Source of the DNA: Clostridiaceae bacterium
Lineage (GTDB): Bacteria > Bacillota > Clostridia > Lachnospirales > Lachnospiraceae
Direction: 5' to 3'
Length of the DNA: 48,416 nucleotides
Assembly (NCBI GenBank): GCA_910575585.1
Contig: CAJTGF010000042.1
Span: 1 to 48,416, forward strand
Shown: positions 1 to 9,321 of the stretch, one piece after another
Layout: each line of letters starts with the position of its first letter
Position numbering within the stretch: the stretch's first letter is position 1
Notes under the pieces: generated by a model
Told to the model about the DNA's origin: nothing
Databases searched by the model: none
Seen by the model: the letters and a program-made list of their open reading frames with translations, nothing else
Program-made: the position numbers and the translations under genes

Positions 1-198
1 GGTTTTAATTGTTTTTCGACAACTCAATTATACCAAACCAGACGGTTTCATGCTATTTAATTGCCAGTTTTTATTGTATTTTCAAGATGCATAGGCACTT
101 ATTAAAGTGCGAAGTTTGAGTTAAGTATATTTTTTTCTTTTGATGAAACAAATTGGTTTGCATTTTTGTGACCTCCAGAGGCTCTGATAATTTATTGA
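1..198. other. AT-rich non-coding end of the polysaccharide operon
   Basis: This stretch lies downstream of the minus-strand polysaccharide operon and holds no convincing gene. A small perfect hairpin (GCACTT/AAGTGC, 95-110, 4-nt loop) is present. No T-run follows it on the minus strand, so it is not a standard intrinsic terminator. The true end of the operon may lie outside the window. Confidence 0.4.
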
Positions 199-1764
199 TT
201 AGTTGTTTTCCAATTTAATGACTACGATATCTTGATAAATCTGAATTGAACCATCTGCAGGATAACAAGGCATAGATTGAATTACAGGATCATTTTTTAA
301 AGCTGATAATGTTTCGTCATTTACAAGTGGAATTGCAGACAGACCACTATAATTCCGAATAAATATATTTCTAGAATATACATTTATTAAACTATGAAGA
401 TTTCCACCATAGTTAAAAGTATTAGACCATGGATTGCCATGCAAAGGATCAGAAATGTTTTCTCCAATAAATGCCCATTCCATAGATGGTTGATAACCAT
501 CGGTCATTCTTATTTGTGTAATAAATGAATTAAGATAGCTGTTAGCTTGTTGAGTGGTATAGTACATGGCTGTATAATTTCCATTGGATAGATATACATA
601 ATTCCATATCGCAATGGAAAGAAAAAAGATTACTCCTGCCTCTGTAATTTGCAAAAATAGCCGCCTTGCTTTCCCTAGAATATATGGAAATAATTCCTTG
701 GCAGTTAAATCAATAAGTACTATAGGAAGTAGATAAATAGTAACAAAACCATAAACCATCAATGTATAGATTGAGCTGTGAGGAGCCATGAGCATAATAC
801 TGTTTGCAGCAAGCGGAAATATAGCACATAATATAAAACAGCTTAACACAGTTGTAAGTTGTCTTTTTTTCCAAAGTAGTAATAAAATTACTAATATAAT
901 AGATATACAGGTAAGTATCAATATTGATATTTTTAAAACCAGAGTGCAGGAAACACCATAGTAATCTTCAAACGGGATGGAAAAAAATTTGTAATAGGCA
1001 CTTTGTATAATAGAAGGGAACTCATTAATACTAATTTTTCCCATTTCATTAATGTTTTGATAATCGCTTAATGATGTCTGCTGAAATTTTAAACCTATCT
1101 CTAAAATTAAAAAATAAACCACAAGAGATAAAATAAGTGTACTTAAAAATATAAGTCCTTTTTGAACGATTATTTTTATTTTAGAATTCTGTTTTAAAAT
1201 ATTTTGAATTAGTAATAATACAAAAAGACTAATAGTTATAGGAAAGTATGCTTGATAAATTCCTAAAGAGCATGCGCACATCAATATCCCTGGTATAAAA
1301 CCTAATTTATATTTGTCGGTTAGCCAAACCGCTATAACCGAAAACATAATTGCTATGGCATAGTATGGAGCAGTGAATGCGTAAAAGAACATACTTGTAA
1401 TTGGGGGGGTTGTTATGAGAATACCCCCAATAAGAGCACAAAATATAGGACGCTGGATATTAAATATTAAGACGACAAAGCAGGCGGCAATAACCAAAAT
1501 GAAAATGGATAATATATTGTTATAAAAAGGAAGATTATAGTTTCCCCAGAATTTTCCTGCAATTTTTCCCAATATAGCTAACATCCACCTGCCTGATGTA
1601 ATTCCAGTTCCATAACCCTTGGGAAGTTCGGCTAAACTGTCATGATTGTGAACGACATTTGTAAGGACAAATAAGTGTGCCAAAATCGCAAATATAACAG
1701 AGGAAATACATGTTATTTTTATATTTTTAGGATAAGATAACCTCAATTTTTTGAAGTTGATCAT
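199..1764 (-). CDS. GtrII-type membrane glycosyltransferase, last gene of the polysaccharide operon
   Basis: A 521-residue polytopic membrane protein with about ten hydrophobic segments. An early extracytoplasmic loop carries acidic and aromatic residues (HNHDS near residue 40, TSGRWM near 55). This arrangement fits the GtrII family, which transfers a sugar from an undecaprenyl-phosphate carrier onto surface polysaccharide outside the membrane. The C-terminal ~120 residues look extracytoplasmic. The start lies 10 nt past the stop of the Wzy-like gene, with a loosely spaced AGGAAAGG inside that gene, so translation is probably coupled. Its place at the end of the operon fits a tailoring role such as side-branch glucosylation. 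Family assignment is by motif and topology; the donor and acceptor sugars cannot be read from the sequence. Confidence 0.75.
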   Translation of the reverse strand: MINFKKLRLSYPKNIKITCISSVIFAILAHLFVLTNVVHNHDSLAELPKGYGTGITSGRWMLAILGKIAGKFWGNYNLPFYNNILSIFILVIAACFVVLIFNIQRPIFCALIGGILITTPPITSMFFYAFTAPYYAIAIMFSVIAVWLTDKYKLGFIPGILMCACSLGIYQAYFPITISLFVLLLIQNILKQNSKIKIIVQKGLIFLSTLILSLVVYFLILEIGLKFQQTSLSDYQNINEMGKISINEFPSIIQSAYYKFFSIPFEDYYGVSCTLVLKISILILTCISIILVILLLLWKKRQLTTVLSCFILCAIFPLAANSIMLMAPHSSIYTLMVYGFVTIYLLPIVLIDLTAKELFPYILGKARRLFLQITEAGVIFFLSIAIWNYVYLSNGNYTAMYYTTQQANSYLNSFITQIRMTDGYQPSMEWAFIGENISDPLHGNPWSNTFNYGGNLHSLINVYSRNIFIRNYSGLSAIPLVNDETLSALKNDPVIQSMPCYPADGSIQIYQDIVVIKLENN

Positions 1765-1773
1765 AATGAATTT

Positions 1774-2913
1774 TTACCTTTCCTTTTCTATTTGCTCTGG
1801 TAAAGCAGTGTAAGCGATCATAAAAATTGTCATCAATAATATATTATAAGGAGAGACTATATAATGGTTTTCAAATGTGCCAGAGGTGAGGATTCCATAA
1901 ATAGAAGCAATACATACAGATTTTAGAGGGATAGAGGAAACTGTAAAAACCTCAGATATCCGTTTGTACATTAAATAAAGAACAATCAAAAAAACAGGAA
2001 CACCATGAATAAACAGTAAATCTAAAAGAGCATGATGGACTTCCTTTAAATACAAATCAGGAAGCATTGCATCAAAATTAGATCCAATACCTGTGATTGG
2101 ATGCTGGATAAAAACTTTGAAAAACTCATACCAAATGATATCTCTTCCGCTGGCGAATCTTTTTCCAAAAACGAAAACATTGTCTACAGCGCCATTTTTC
2201 CATAAAAGTACATATATGACAGGCATTAAGAGACTAGCTCCTATAACAAAAGGAATGGTATATTTCTTTTTGGGTAGGATATAGTATGTTCCTGCCCATG
2301 CAGCGATTGCAAGCAAAACGCCACGACAATGTAAGGAAAGGATACGTCGGGCTATAATATAAAGGATTAATAAAATTGCAATATGAAAAAAATATTTAGG
2401 TAGTTGATAACGATATAAATAGTACACGAAAAAGCTTACAAATATACCAAAATTTGTAAATATAATGAGAGAAGCACCATTAGGATTTGAAGCAATATTT
2501 TCGTATGTCTCTTTACTAATACATAACCAATAAAATAATATGATAAAAGAGGACAAAGCAAAAGCGCTTAATTGAATTCGGTCAAAATGCACTTTATTGG
2601 CTAAGTAAAGTATAAGAAGAAAATCGGCGATGGTAAAAAAAGCGCCGATATTCGATTTTATAAGTATGATATTTATGCCACTAAGTATAATACCTCCACA
2701 TAAAAGAAAGAACTCATATTCCTTTGTTTGGAAACATTTTTTTATAGAAATATGATTTAGAAATAAAGCGCATAAAGTAATAAATATAAAAGGAGGAGCA
2801 ATATAAGTAAATCTCTCCCATAAGGTGAGGGTTGTCATTGTAGCTAAAATAAATAAAAGAAAGACTGTAATAATGATCCAATCAAAAAATTTTCTGGTTT
2901 TTTCTCGATCCAT
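1774..2913 (-). CDS. O-antigen ligase/polymerase-like protein (Wzy family)
   Basis: A 379-residue integral membrane protein with roughly 10-12 hydrophobic helices and one larger loop in the C-terminal half. The loop holds the Wzy/WaaL-type signature: GRDIIWYEF, then HPITGIGSNF, then HHALLDLLFIHG. In this family the loop joins repeat units carried on undecaprenyl pyrophosphate at the outer face of the membrane. AGGAGG sits 8 nt before the ATG and fixes the start. Its position among three glycosyltransferases and near a Wzx-like flippase (5620) makes a Wzx/Wzy-dependent capsule or exopolysaccharide the natural reading. In a Gram-positive cell it is a polymerase rather than an O-antigen ligase. 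Confident for family, not for substrate. Confidence 0.8.
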   Translation of the reverse strand: MDREKTRKFFDWIIITVFLLFILATMTTLTLWERFTYIAPPFIFITLCALFLNHISIKKCFQTKEYEFFLLCGGIILSGINIILIKSNIGAFFTIADFLLILYLANKVHFDRIQLSAFALSSFIILFYWLCISKETYENIASNPNGASLIIFTNFGIFVSFFVYYLYRYQLPKYFFHIAILLILYIIARRILSLHCRGVLLAIAAWAGTYYILPKKKYTIPFVIGASLLMPVIYVLLWKNGAVDNVFVFGKRFASGRDIIWYEFFKVFIQHPITGIGSNFDAMLPDLYLKEVHHALLDLLFIHGVPVFLIVLYLMYKRISEVFTVSSIPLKSVCIASIYGILTSGTFENHYIVSPYNILLMTIFMIAYTALPEQIEKER

Positions 2914-2944
2914 AAGGAAAACCTCCTCATTTCCTAAATTATGA

Positions 2945-3838
2945 TTACGTAATTATACTAAGGCAATATCCTCCAAATAGAAACAATCTACTGCAATTAA
3001 AAGAGGACTTTACATCTGAATAAGACAAGCCTAGTTTGCGCGCTGTTTTAAATAATCTTCGCAGCCCTTTTAATTTGTAAATGAGGTCTGCATCTTTAAA
3101 GCCTATTCTTTCAGAGATAAGCAAAGTATATGTTTTGAAATTTTCTTCACAGGCTTTATAAACCTGAGATGTAGCCCCACCGGGTAGATATTCAGTATAA
3201 TAAATGATATCTTTAAACCATCGAATTTTTAAACCGGCGGCGGCTATCCTGTCGTAAAGCATTCCTTCCCAAGTGTAATATTCGCCATCAATTTCAGGCA
3301 ATGGTCCATAAGAAATTAGAACATTTGTATAATATGCTTCTGCCTTATCTCCTTCTAATCTAAATTTATTTCGCTGTAAATTGGTTGCATCAATATATAT
3401 ATTTTCCCCTTTTCCATAACCGCCAATAATTGTTCCATCTTTATGGGCGCGCAGACCACTTACACCTGCAAAGGATTTTTTTTCTTCTGGAAGTATAGTA
3501 CTTTCCCATAGAATAATTTTTTCCAAAGCGTCACTGGTTAAAATATCATCATCATCGACTTTCATAAAAAGATGTCCTGAGGCCATTTTAACAGCTTTAT
3601 TCATAGCGCGGTTAATTCCACGCTCAGAACTATTAGAAGTTTTATGATAAATAATTGGAAAATCTGTTTTTTTTTGTTTGAGATTTTCAATAATATCGTG
3701 GGTATTATCGGTTCCATTATCAATAACAAGCCATTCGAAATTTTTATAGGTTTGTTGAGTCAATGAATCATAAAGGTTTGTAATTAAATGGGATCGATTA
3801 TAGGTGGGGGTAAATATTGTGATTACTATTTCACTCAT
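2945..3838 (-). CDS. GT2-family glycosyltransferase (GT-A fold)
   Basis: A 297-residue soluble or membrane-peripheral glycosyltransferase. The N-terminal half is a textbook GT2 domain: ITIFTPTYNR at residues 6-15, the nucleotide-binding acidic site WLVIDNGTDN near 35-44, and the metal-binding cluster VDDDD near 97-101. The second half carries acidic and aromatic residues (EGMLYDRIAAAG) usual for acceptor-side segments of this family. It would transfer a nucleotide-activated sugar onto a growing lipid-linked repeat unit on the cytoplasmic face. An AAGGAG site 9 nt upstream supports the start. Sugar specificity is unknown. Confidence 0.85.
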   Translation of the reverse strand: MSEIVITIFTPTYNRSHLITNLYDSLTQQTYKNFEWLVIDNGTDNTHDIIENLKQKKTDFPIIYHKTSNSSERGINRAMNKAVKMASGHLFMKVDDDDILTSDALEKIILWESTILPEEKKSFAGVSGLRAHKDGTIIGGYGKGENIYIDATNLQRNKFRLEGDKAEAYYTNVLISYGPLPEIDGEYYTWEGMLYDRIAAAGLKIRWFKDIIYYTEYLPGGATSQVYKACEENFKTYTLLISERIGFKDADLIYKLKGLRRLFKTARKLGLSYSDVKSSFNCSRLFLFGGYCLSIIT

Positions 3839-3879
3839 TTATTTTACTCCTTCGAAATGTAAAAGATAGTTTTTATCAT

Positions 3880-4617
3880 TTATTTTTCTCTTTTAGGTTT
3901 CCTTAGCAAAAAATTTTTAATATCGACTAATTTGAAATATAAATTAGGTCCGATAATTCTTCCAATCCGTAATAAAAATTTTTGTCTGGGGCTATGCCAT
4001 GAAGCGTTAAACCAATGAATACTATATGTTTTATTTGTAATATTCAGATTTCCAGAGAAGAAATCTTTTGGACAGAAATATTCTGTGGGATAGATAGTAA
4101 TATCGGCAACCGTCTGTTTTTGGTCATTTTGGACGAACCCATGTTTTAATAGGAAATCTGTAGTTATATTTGGTATAGGTATCATATTATAGGAGCCATC
4201 CTGGTTGAAAAACGATAATGTCCTATATATTTTTATTAATTCTTCCAATGCGTAATGGTGCTTTTCAGCCGCCATACATAACCCTGGATTGATGAGCTTT
4301 CCAGCTTCAAATCCCATAAATGCTTTGTTGGTCAATAAATCATCCAAATTTTTTATTAGTTCAACATCCGTATCTAAATAGATGCCGCCATATTCATATA
4401 CAATTTCAAGTCTGGCGTAGTCAGAGACAAATCCCCACTTTTTTGCCTGATATGCATCCTTTGTAAATTGAATTTTGGTTACATCATAGTTGGACTCATC
4501 CCATCGCATAATGGTATAGTCAGGACACAATCTTTTCCAACTTTCGATGCAATGTTTATCTTTTTCAGGGATTTGGTTTCCACCAAACCAGCAATAATGA
4601 ATGATTTTCGGTATCAT
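3880..4617 (-). CDS. GT32-type capsular polysaccharide glycosyltransferase
   Basis: A 245-residue protein that opens with the family signature IPKIIHYCWFGG and contains the DXD motif in GGIYLDTDVE near residues 77-86. These mark the GT32/Gly_transf_sug group, whose DXD pair binds the metal-nucleotide sugar. SDYARLEIVYEYGG just before it is the usual helix leading to the DXD. An AAAGGAGAG site 6 nt before the ATG supports the start. As the second gene of the operon it would add one sugar of the repeat unit at the inner membrane face. Confidence 0.88.
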   Translation of the reverse strand: MIPKIIHYCWFGGNQIPEKDKHCIESWKRLCPDYTIMRWDESNYDVTKIQFTKDAYQAKKWGFVSDYARLEIVYEYGGIYLDTDVELIKNLDDLLTNKAFMGFEAGKLINPGLCMAAEKHHYALEELIKIYRTLSFFNQDGSYNMIPIPNITTDFLLKHGFVQNDQKQTVADITIYPTEYFCPKDFFSGNLNITNKTYSIHWFNASWHSPRQKFLLRIGRIIGPNLYFKLVDIKNFLLRKPKREK

Positions 4618-4642
4618 ATAGGCTCTCCTTTATATTGTAGAA

Positions 4643-5431
4643 TCAGGATTTGTCTGCGCCTTCTGTTTTATATAATTTTCTGCCTGCAAGCATGTATTGA
4701 ATAGCGTGAAAAAAAGATACATGCTTTTTATACAATGTATATTTTCTCACTGCATACTGAGCTATTAAAAACAGCGAATAATGGGAAGTCATTGCTTGAA
4801 AACTGGCTCCGCGGGCAATAAAAAAATCTTGGTTAAAACCGTTGTACCATGTAGAAGGTTCATAACGAAGCTTGGCAATTTTTTGGGGAACATAATATAT
4901 TTTTAATCCTTGGCGCAAACATTCATAAAGGAATGCGTTTTCTTCGCCCATTCGGTATTTTGTTCCGGCTCCTATACGTTCATTGAGGCGTATATTGTGA
5001 ATGCTTTTTCTTTTAAACGAAATTTCATAGGAGATGATTTTCCCGCTTGTAAGATAACCAATTTTTCTGGGAGACTGGTAGCATGGGATTGGATTGATCT
5101 CCGATTCCACATGAAAAACGATAACATCGCACTCAGGATGTCTCTCATATTCCTTTACTATTAACTGTTCGTAATTATCCAGGTATTCCACATCATTATC
5201 ACAAAAAATACAGATATCCGCCTGAGAGCGGTCAATAGCCATATTCCGGCTTTTGCTTAATCCTCTCTGAGGAGTTTCGATATAAGTGATCTGCCGGCCG
5301 TTTTCAGAGATAATCTGCTGATTTGTCTGATCGCACTGGTTGATAATTATGCAATTTCCTGTTATATTTAAGGAGTCGATGTAGCTATAGTCCTTTAAAT
5401 GCATAGCCGACAATAAAACTTCCAAAGTCAT
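4643..5431 (-). CDS. GT2-like glycosyltransferase, first gene of the polysaccharide operon
   Basis: A 262-residue glycosyltransferase of the GT-A type. Visible motifs are TPQRGLSKSRNMAI, the metal site IFCDNDVEYLDNYE (DND as the DXD equivalent), and MGEENAFLYECLRQGL, the acceptor-side acidic segment. The reading frame extends 11 codons upstream to 5464, but the start at 5431 is preferred: CGGAG lies 7 nt before it, and MTLEVLLS is a normal N-terminus, whereas no ribosome binding site precedes the upstream ATG. It follows directly on the promoter at 5478-5506. Its role would be to start or extend the repeat unit. No membrane-spanning priming transferase is visible in the window, so the priming enzyme must be elsewhere or beyond position 1. 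Confidence 0.8.
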   Translation of the reverse strand: MTLEVLLSAMHLKDYSYIDSLNITGNCIIINQCDQTNQQIISENGRQITYIETPQRGLSKSRNMAIDRSQADICIFCDNDVEYLDNYEQLIVKEYERHPECDVIVFHVESEINPIPCYQSPRKIGYLTSGKIISYEISFKRKSIHNIRLNERIGAGTKYRMGEENAFLYECLRQGLKIYYVPQKIAKLRYEPSTWYNGFNQDFFIARGASFQAMTSHYSLFLIAQYAVRKYTLYKKHVSFFHAIQYMLAGRKLYKTEGADKS

Positions 5432-5477
5432 GATTTTTCTCCGTATTATGGTGATTTCCGGCATTGTTTCGGGTTAT

Positions 5478-5506
5478 ATTATAGTACAATTACAGATAAA
5501 AAGCAA
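5478..5506 (-). promoter_or_regulatory. SigA-type promoter of the minus-strand polysaccharide operon
   Basis: On the minus strand, TTGCTT (5506-5501) and a perfect TATAAT (5483-5478) are separated by exactly 17 nt. Transcription would start near 5471, about 40 nt before the start codon at 5431. Confidence 0.7.
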
Positions 5507-5619
5507 ACAAGTTATTTGTTTTGTAAGAAAAAATCAATTGTGGAGTAAAGTGGCATATGGGCGACCGCTATAAAGGAATATAAAACATAACCGGTATAAA
5601 AAAGAGGTGATTTAAGGAT

Positions 5620-7041
5620 ATGAACGAGTTAAAACGTTTGGTTAAGACAACAGGTGTATATTTTTTGGGGACAGTGGGAACAAAATTAATATCTTTTCTG
5701 CTTCTTCCGTTGTATACGGCATTTCTTTTGCCAAGTCAATATGGTCAATATGATGTAAATATTACCTATGCAACTCTGATTTCATCTGTCTGTTTTCTGG
5801 ATATTTGGACAGGAATTATGAAATATATGTTTGAAAATAAAGAAAATGAGCAGCAATTCAATGTGGTGTACTGCGGCATTGCGATTTTTTCAGCATCTGC
5901 TGTCCTTTACATGTTGCTTATGTTAGCCTTTGGGTTTCTATGGGAGATCGAATACCTGCCCGGAGTTGCGGCATATGGTTTTTTCTTGTGCCTGCAAAAT
6001 CTATACGGCTATTTAGCCAGAGCATACGGAAAAAATCTGCTGTTCATTTTTACAGGACTTGTTTCTACGGCATGTAATGCAGCGCTTAATATTCTGCTTT
6101 TAGCGGTTTGGGGATGGGATTATAAAGCGCTTTATATTTCTTTTTCTGTTGGAATTATGATGCAATGCGCAATATTGGAGATGGATCTTCGTTTAATCAG
6201 TCACTTTAGAAAAAAATATTTAGACAGGGATACTATGAAATGCCTTCTGCGCTTTTCACTGCCTCTCTGTGTCAATTCCTTGTGTTACTGGCTGTTAACG
6301 GGATATAACAGAATTATAATAGAAAAAGAGATAGATAGCTCTGTTAATGGGTATTATGCGGTTGCGTGTAAATTTGGGGGCATCCTGTTGTTAGTATCTT
6401 CCTGTTTTTCTATGGCGTGGCAGGAGCTGGCTTACCGGAAATATGGAAAGGATAAAGATACCGGGCGGTTTTATTCTTATGCAACAGAACTTTATATAAA
6501 AGTGCTTTTCTGCGGCTTTTTTGTAATGATGCCGTTGATTTATTTGATTTTTCCATACTTGGTGGATGATGGGTATGAAGCGGCCAAGCAGATGATACCT
6601 GTTAATATGCTGGCAACGCTTGCAGGTATTTTATTTATATTTTTGGCAAATATTATCAGCACCTATAAAAAGAATAATATTGTGTTTCTCTCAACGCTTG
6701 CGGCCAGTATTGTAAATATGACGATTCTGCATCTGCTGATTAAGCAAATCGGAGCGGAGGCGGCCAATATCGCGCTGCTGGCAGGATATGTGGTAAGCGA
6801 TGGAATACGGATTTGTATAATAAGAAAAGAGATCGATTATCACTTAAATTGGAATATGTTTTGTTACTTACTGCCATTTACAGCTGTAATTTTATTAGGA
6901 TTCTGGAAGGGACAGAAAGAGGACAATATGGTTTTGATAGCAGTCAGCATCATTGCCAGCCTGTGGATTCTCTGGTCAGATATAGAACCTTTGATTTTAA
7001 AAGGATTGCCGAAAGAGCGTGTTCAAAGGTCTAAAGATTGA
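5620..7041 (+). CDS. Wzx-like polysaccharide flippase (MVF/MATE superfamily)
   Basis: A 473-residue polytopic membrane protein with 12-14 hydrophobic helices. It begins with the typical flippase N-terminus (LVKTTGVYFLGTVGTKLISFLLLPLYTAFL). Members move undecaprenyl-linked repeat units from the inner to the outer face of the membrane. AGAGGTGA upstream of the ATG supports the start. It is divergent from the GT/Wzy operon and less AT-rich than it, yet supplies the export step that the operon lacks. The pair therefore looks like one Wzx/Wzy pathway split over two transcription units. Confidence 0.88.
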   Translation: MNELKRLVKTTGVYFLGTVGTKLISFLLLPLYTAFLLPSQYGQYDVNITYATLISSVCFLDIWTGIMKYMFENKENEQQFNVVYCGIAIFSASAVLYMLLMLAFGFLWEIEYLPGVAAYGFFLCLQNLYGYLARAYGKNLLFIFTGLVSTACNAALNILLLAVWGWDYKALYISFSVGIMMQCAILEMDLRLISHFRKKYLDRDTMKCLLRFSLPLCVNSLCYWLLTGYNRIIIEKEIDSSVNGYYAVACKFGGILLLVSSCFSMAWQELAYRKYGKDKDTGRFYSYATELYIKVLFCGFFVMMPLIYLIFPYLVDDGYEAAKQMIPVNMLATLAGILFIFLANIISTYKKNNIVFLSTLAASIVNMTILHLLIKQIGAEAANIALLAGYVVSDGIRICIIRKEIDYHLNWNMFCYLLPFTAVILLGFWKGQKEDNMVLIAVSIIASLWILWSDIEPLILKGLPKERVQRSKD

Positions 7042-7172
7042 TTTTTGCATCACAAAGCCAAAAAACTTTACAATCAATATAATATTTTTTCGTTTCCTAG
7101 TAGTGAACCTGTCTCAATTTGTATAGTTCATAAAAATTCTATAAATTATTTGATGATTTTATGCACAAAGTA

Positions 7173-7181
7173 TGGTAAACT
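7173..7181 (+). promoter_or_regulatory. Possible extended -10 element before the LytTR regulator
   Basis: TGGTAAACT contains a TG extension and a TAAACT hexamer 35 nt upstream of the start codon at 7216. No good -35 hexamer sits at standard distance, so this is a weak call. Confidence 0.3.
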
Positions 7182-7215
7182 TGTTGTAATTATACACAGT
7201 AGGAGATTAAGGACC

Positions 7216-7947
7216 ATGTATCACATAGCAATCTGCGATGATGAGATCAAAGAACTGGAAAAGACGGAGCGCTATCTGAAAGCCTGGCTTGGGGGGCACA
7301 AGGACTATGAGTTTAGGATAGACCGATTTGATAACGCAAAGAAGCTTTTGGAGGCCATGGAGGGTAACGAATATATGCCCGAATTTCTGCTCCTTGATAT
7401 CTATATGCCTGGAAAAACGGGCATTGCCGCGGCAAAAGAGCTGCGGCAGATGGGGAGCAGCAGCCGTATCATCTTTCTTACCACGTCTACAGAACACGCG
7501 CTGGAGGCTTTTGGGGTAGATGCGGATCAGTATCTTGTGAAGCCTGTGACAGAAAAGGAACTGTATCCGGTTCTGGACAAGATGCTGGAGGGATTGGAGA
7601 AAGAGCAGAAAAGCTATGTTCTGTTTCGCATTGACGGGACAAACTGCAGGGTGGCATTTAAAGATATTGTATACTGCGAGGCTCAGGGAAAGAATCAGCG
7701 GATACACTTTGCTGACGGCAGCTACGGCCAGATGCGAATGACTATGACGGAGATCTATGGGATGCTTTCCGCAAGAGGAGAATTTACCAGGGTGGGGGTT
7801 TCCTACATTGTGAACCTGGATCACATAAACAGCCTGAACGGACAGGAGATCAGCCTGGACACAGGGAAAAGCATCTACCTGCCAAGAGGGGCTTATCAGC
7901 CTTTGCGGGAAAGATACTTCGCGTATTATTGTGAGGAGGAGCGATGA
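7216..7947 (+). CDS. LytTR-family response regulator
   Basis: A 243-residue regulator in two parts. The receiver domain (about 1-120) has acidic-pocket residues in ICDDE, the phospho-acceptor D61 in LLLDIYMP, a switch threonine in FLTTST, and K of LVKPVTEKE. The LytTR DNA-binding domain (about 140-240) includes IVYCEAQGKNQRIHF and FTRVGVSYIVNLDHI. It would be phosphorylated by the GHKL kinase encoded next and bind paired direct repeats. The frame is open back to 7045, but the start at 7216 is chosen because GGAGATTAAGGA precedes it and the protein then begins MYHIAICDDE, as in AgrA-type regulators. No agrB/agrD-like genes lie nearby, so the signal is unknown. Confidence 0.92.
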   Translation: MYHIAICDDEIKELEKTERYLKAWLGGHKDYEFRIDRFDNAKKLLEAMEGNEYMPEFLLLDIYMPGKTGIAAAKELRQMGSSSRIIFLTTSTEHALEAFGVDADQYLVKPVTEKELYPVLDKMLEGLEKEQKSYVLFRIDGTNCRVAFKDIVYCEAQGKNQRIHFADGSYGQMRMTMTEIYGMLSARGEFTRVGVSYIVNLDHINSLNGQEISLDTGKSIYLPRGAYQPLRERYFAYYCEEER

Positions 7948-7985
7948 GACGAAAGATTGCCGTTATCTGGCGGCTGGAGGTATAA
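7944..7985 (+). CDS. Possible 13-codon coupling ORF between regulator and kinase
   Basis: ATG at 7944 overlaps the regulator's TGA as ATGA and opens a 13-codon frame (MRRKIAVIWRLEV). It ends at TAA 7983-7985, two nucleotides before the kinase start codon at 7988. It could couple translation of the two genes. It contains no cysteine, so it does not look like a thiolactone signal peptide. It may be chance. Confidence 0.2.
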   Translation: MRRKIAVIWRLEV

Positions 7986-7987
7986 AG

Positions 7988-9253
7988 ATGAGTCCGGCAG
8001 CGATCGTTATCCTATACCCGCTCCACGGGGTGGCCATACTGCTTTTATGCCGTTCACGGTTTGATAAGAAAAAAACGTGGCTGGTCTGTATTGTGGCAGC
8101 GGTTTTGCAGATTGTGGTTGCACTGGGGCTGTATGGGGTGGTGCAGGGAAAAAGGTGGATATATGGGGTATTTTCTATTACATTTCTGATACTCATGGCA
8201 GAAGTTTTTTATCTGTCTGTAGAGAACTTTCCAAAGACCATGTTTTTGGCTATGACGTATACACAGGCGTTTTTGATCGCCGCTTTTTTTGGCGGATTGT
8301 TGTCCAACTGGATGTTTGGCGGCAGTATAAAGGCAGCTTCCTGTATCCGCACGATCTTTCATGCAACAGGTCTGACAGCTTATGGGTTGGTATTTAAGAA
8401 GAAATTCGAAGAAGTGCGAAATGATGTGATAACAGGCTGGTGGCCTATGTGCTTTTTGTCCCTGATCTATACCATATATGTTATTTATTTAACCCTTACG
8501 ACGCAGGCGGAGTATTTCCAAAATGCGGATGTGGTGTCCTTCGCGCTTTTGCTGGTTGCCGTGATCATGGGCTACGGCGTGATCTTTCACACGGTCCATT
8601 ATATGAGGGAGGCTGCCTTAAACAGCCAGATCGAGCAGCACCAGAATATCCTTCTTAAGAAACTGGAGATCATGGAGGATTCAGAAGAAGCCGCGCGCCG
8701 TCTCCGTCATGATTTCAGACATCACATCCGAAACATAACGGAGTATGCCAGAAAGGGAGAGACCAGAGAGCTGCTTCAGTATCTGGGTGAATACAGCGGT
8801 GAGATCGAGAAAACAGCGAGACAGCGGATATGCGCCAATCCGGTCATAGACAATGTGCTGACCGTGTACGTGAATCAGGCATGTAAGGAAGGAATCCAGG
8901 TGGATTTTGACATATCTACAGACAAGGACGGGGGAATAGGCGCTGTGGATATGGTGGCGATCCTTGCGAATCTTATGGAAAACGCCATACATGGCTGCCA
9001 CGAGTCAGGGAAAGAACACAAGACTATCCGGGTGCAGATGGGAACCAAGGCGGGAAAGCTTTTTATTGTGGTGGAGAACACCTGTAAAGAGGAGATCTTA
9101 TTTAAAGACGGTCTGCCGGACCGGTCAAGGCTTCGCCAGAGAAAAGGCATTGGTATCTCCAGTATCATGAAAAGCGTGGAGAAATATGGAGGAGATGTGG
9201 ACTTTAGGAGCGAAAACGGAAAATTTATCAGCAGGATCATTGTCAGCGGATGA
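7988..9253 (+). CDS. GHKL sensor histidine kinase (AgrC/VirS type)
   Basis: A 421-residue kinase with about six N-terminal membrane helices (residues 5-205), a short coiled linker, then the HPK10-type dimerisation motif RLRHDFRHHIRN with phospho-accepting H241. The GHKL ATPase domain follows: N-box ILANLMENAIHGC and G-box KGIGISSIMKSVEKYGGD. The frame is open from 7931, but GGAGGT 7 nt before ATG 7988 fixes the start. It directly follows the LytTR regulator and is its evident partner. The membrane sensor form implies a ligand at or in the membrane, possibly a peptide, but no peptide gene was found here. Confidence 0.92.
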   Translation: MSPAAIVILYPLHGVAILLLCRSRFDKKKTWLVCIVAAVLQIVVALGLYGVVQGKRWIYGVFSITFLILMAEVFYLSVENFPKTMFLAMTYTQAFLIAAFFGGLLSNWMFGGSIKAASCIRTIFHATGLTAYGLVFKKKFEEVRNDVITGWWPMCFLSLIYTIYVIYLTLTTQAEYFQNADVVSFALLLVAVIMGYGVIFHTVHYMREAALNSQIEQHQNILLKKLEIMEDSEEAARRLRHDFRHHIRNITEYARKGETRELLQYLGEYSGEIEKTARQRICANPVIDNVLTVYVNQACKEGIQVDFDISTDKDGGIGAVDMVAILANLMENAIHGCHESGKEHKTIRVQMGTKAGKLFIVVENTCKEEILFKDGLPDRSRLRQRKGIGISSIMKSVEKYGGDVDFRSENGKFISRIIVSG

Positions 9254-9321
9254 GAACGGTCAAAAGCCCTGCATCTGCAGTGCGGAATATACCCGAAAAA
9301 ACGCAATACATTCCCAATCTG

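Noticed and set aside
7045-7215. Extended N-terminus of the LytTR regulator
   Set aside because: The extra 57 codons start with a non-ATG codon, lack a ribosome binding site and resemble no receiver domain. The start at 7216 is standard.
7944-7985. Mini-ORF as an autoinducing peptide precursor
   Set aside because: It has no cysteine or processing motif, and no AgrB-like protease is near.
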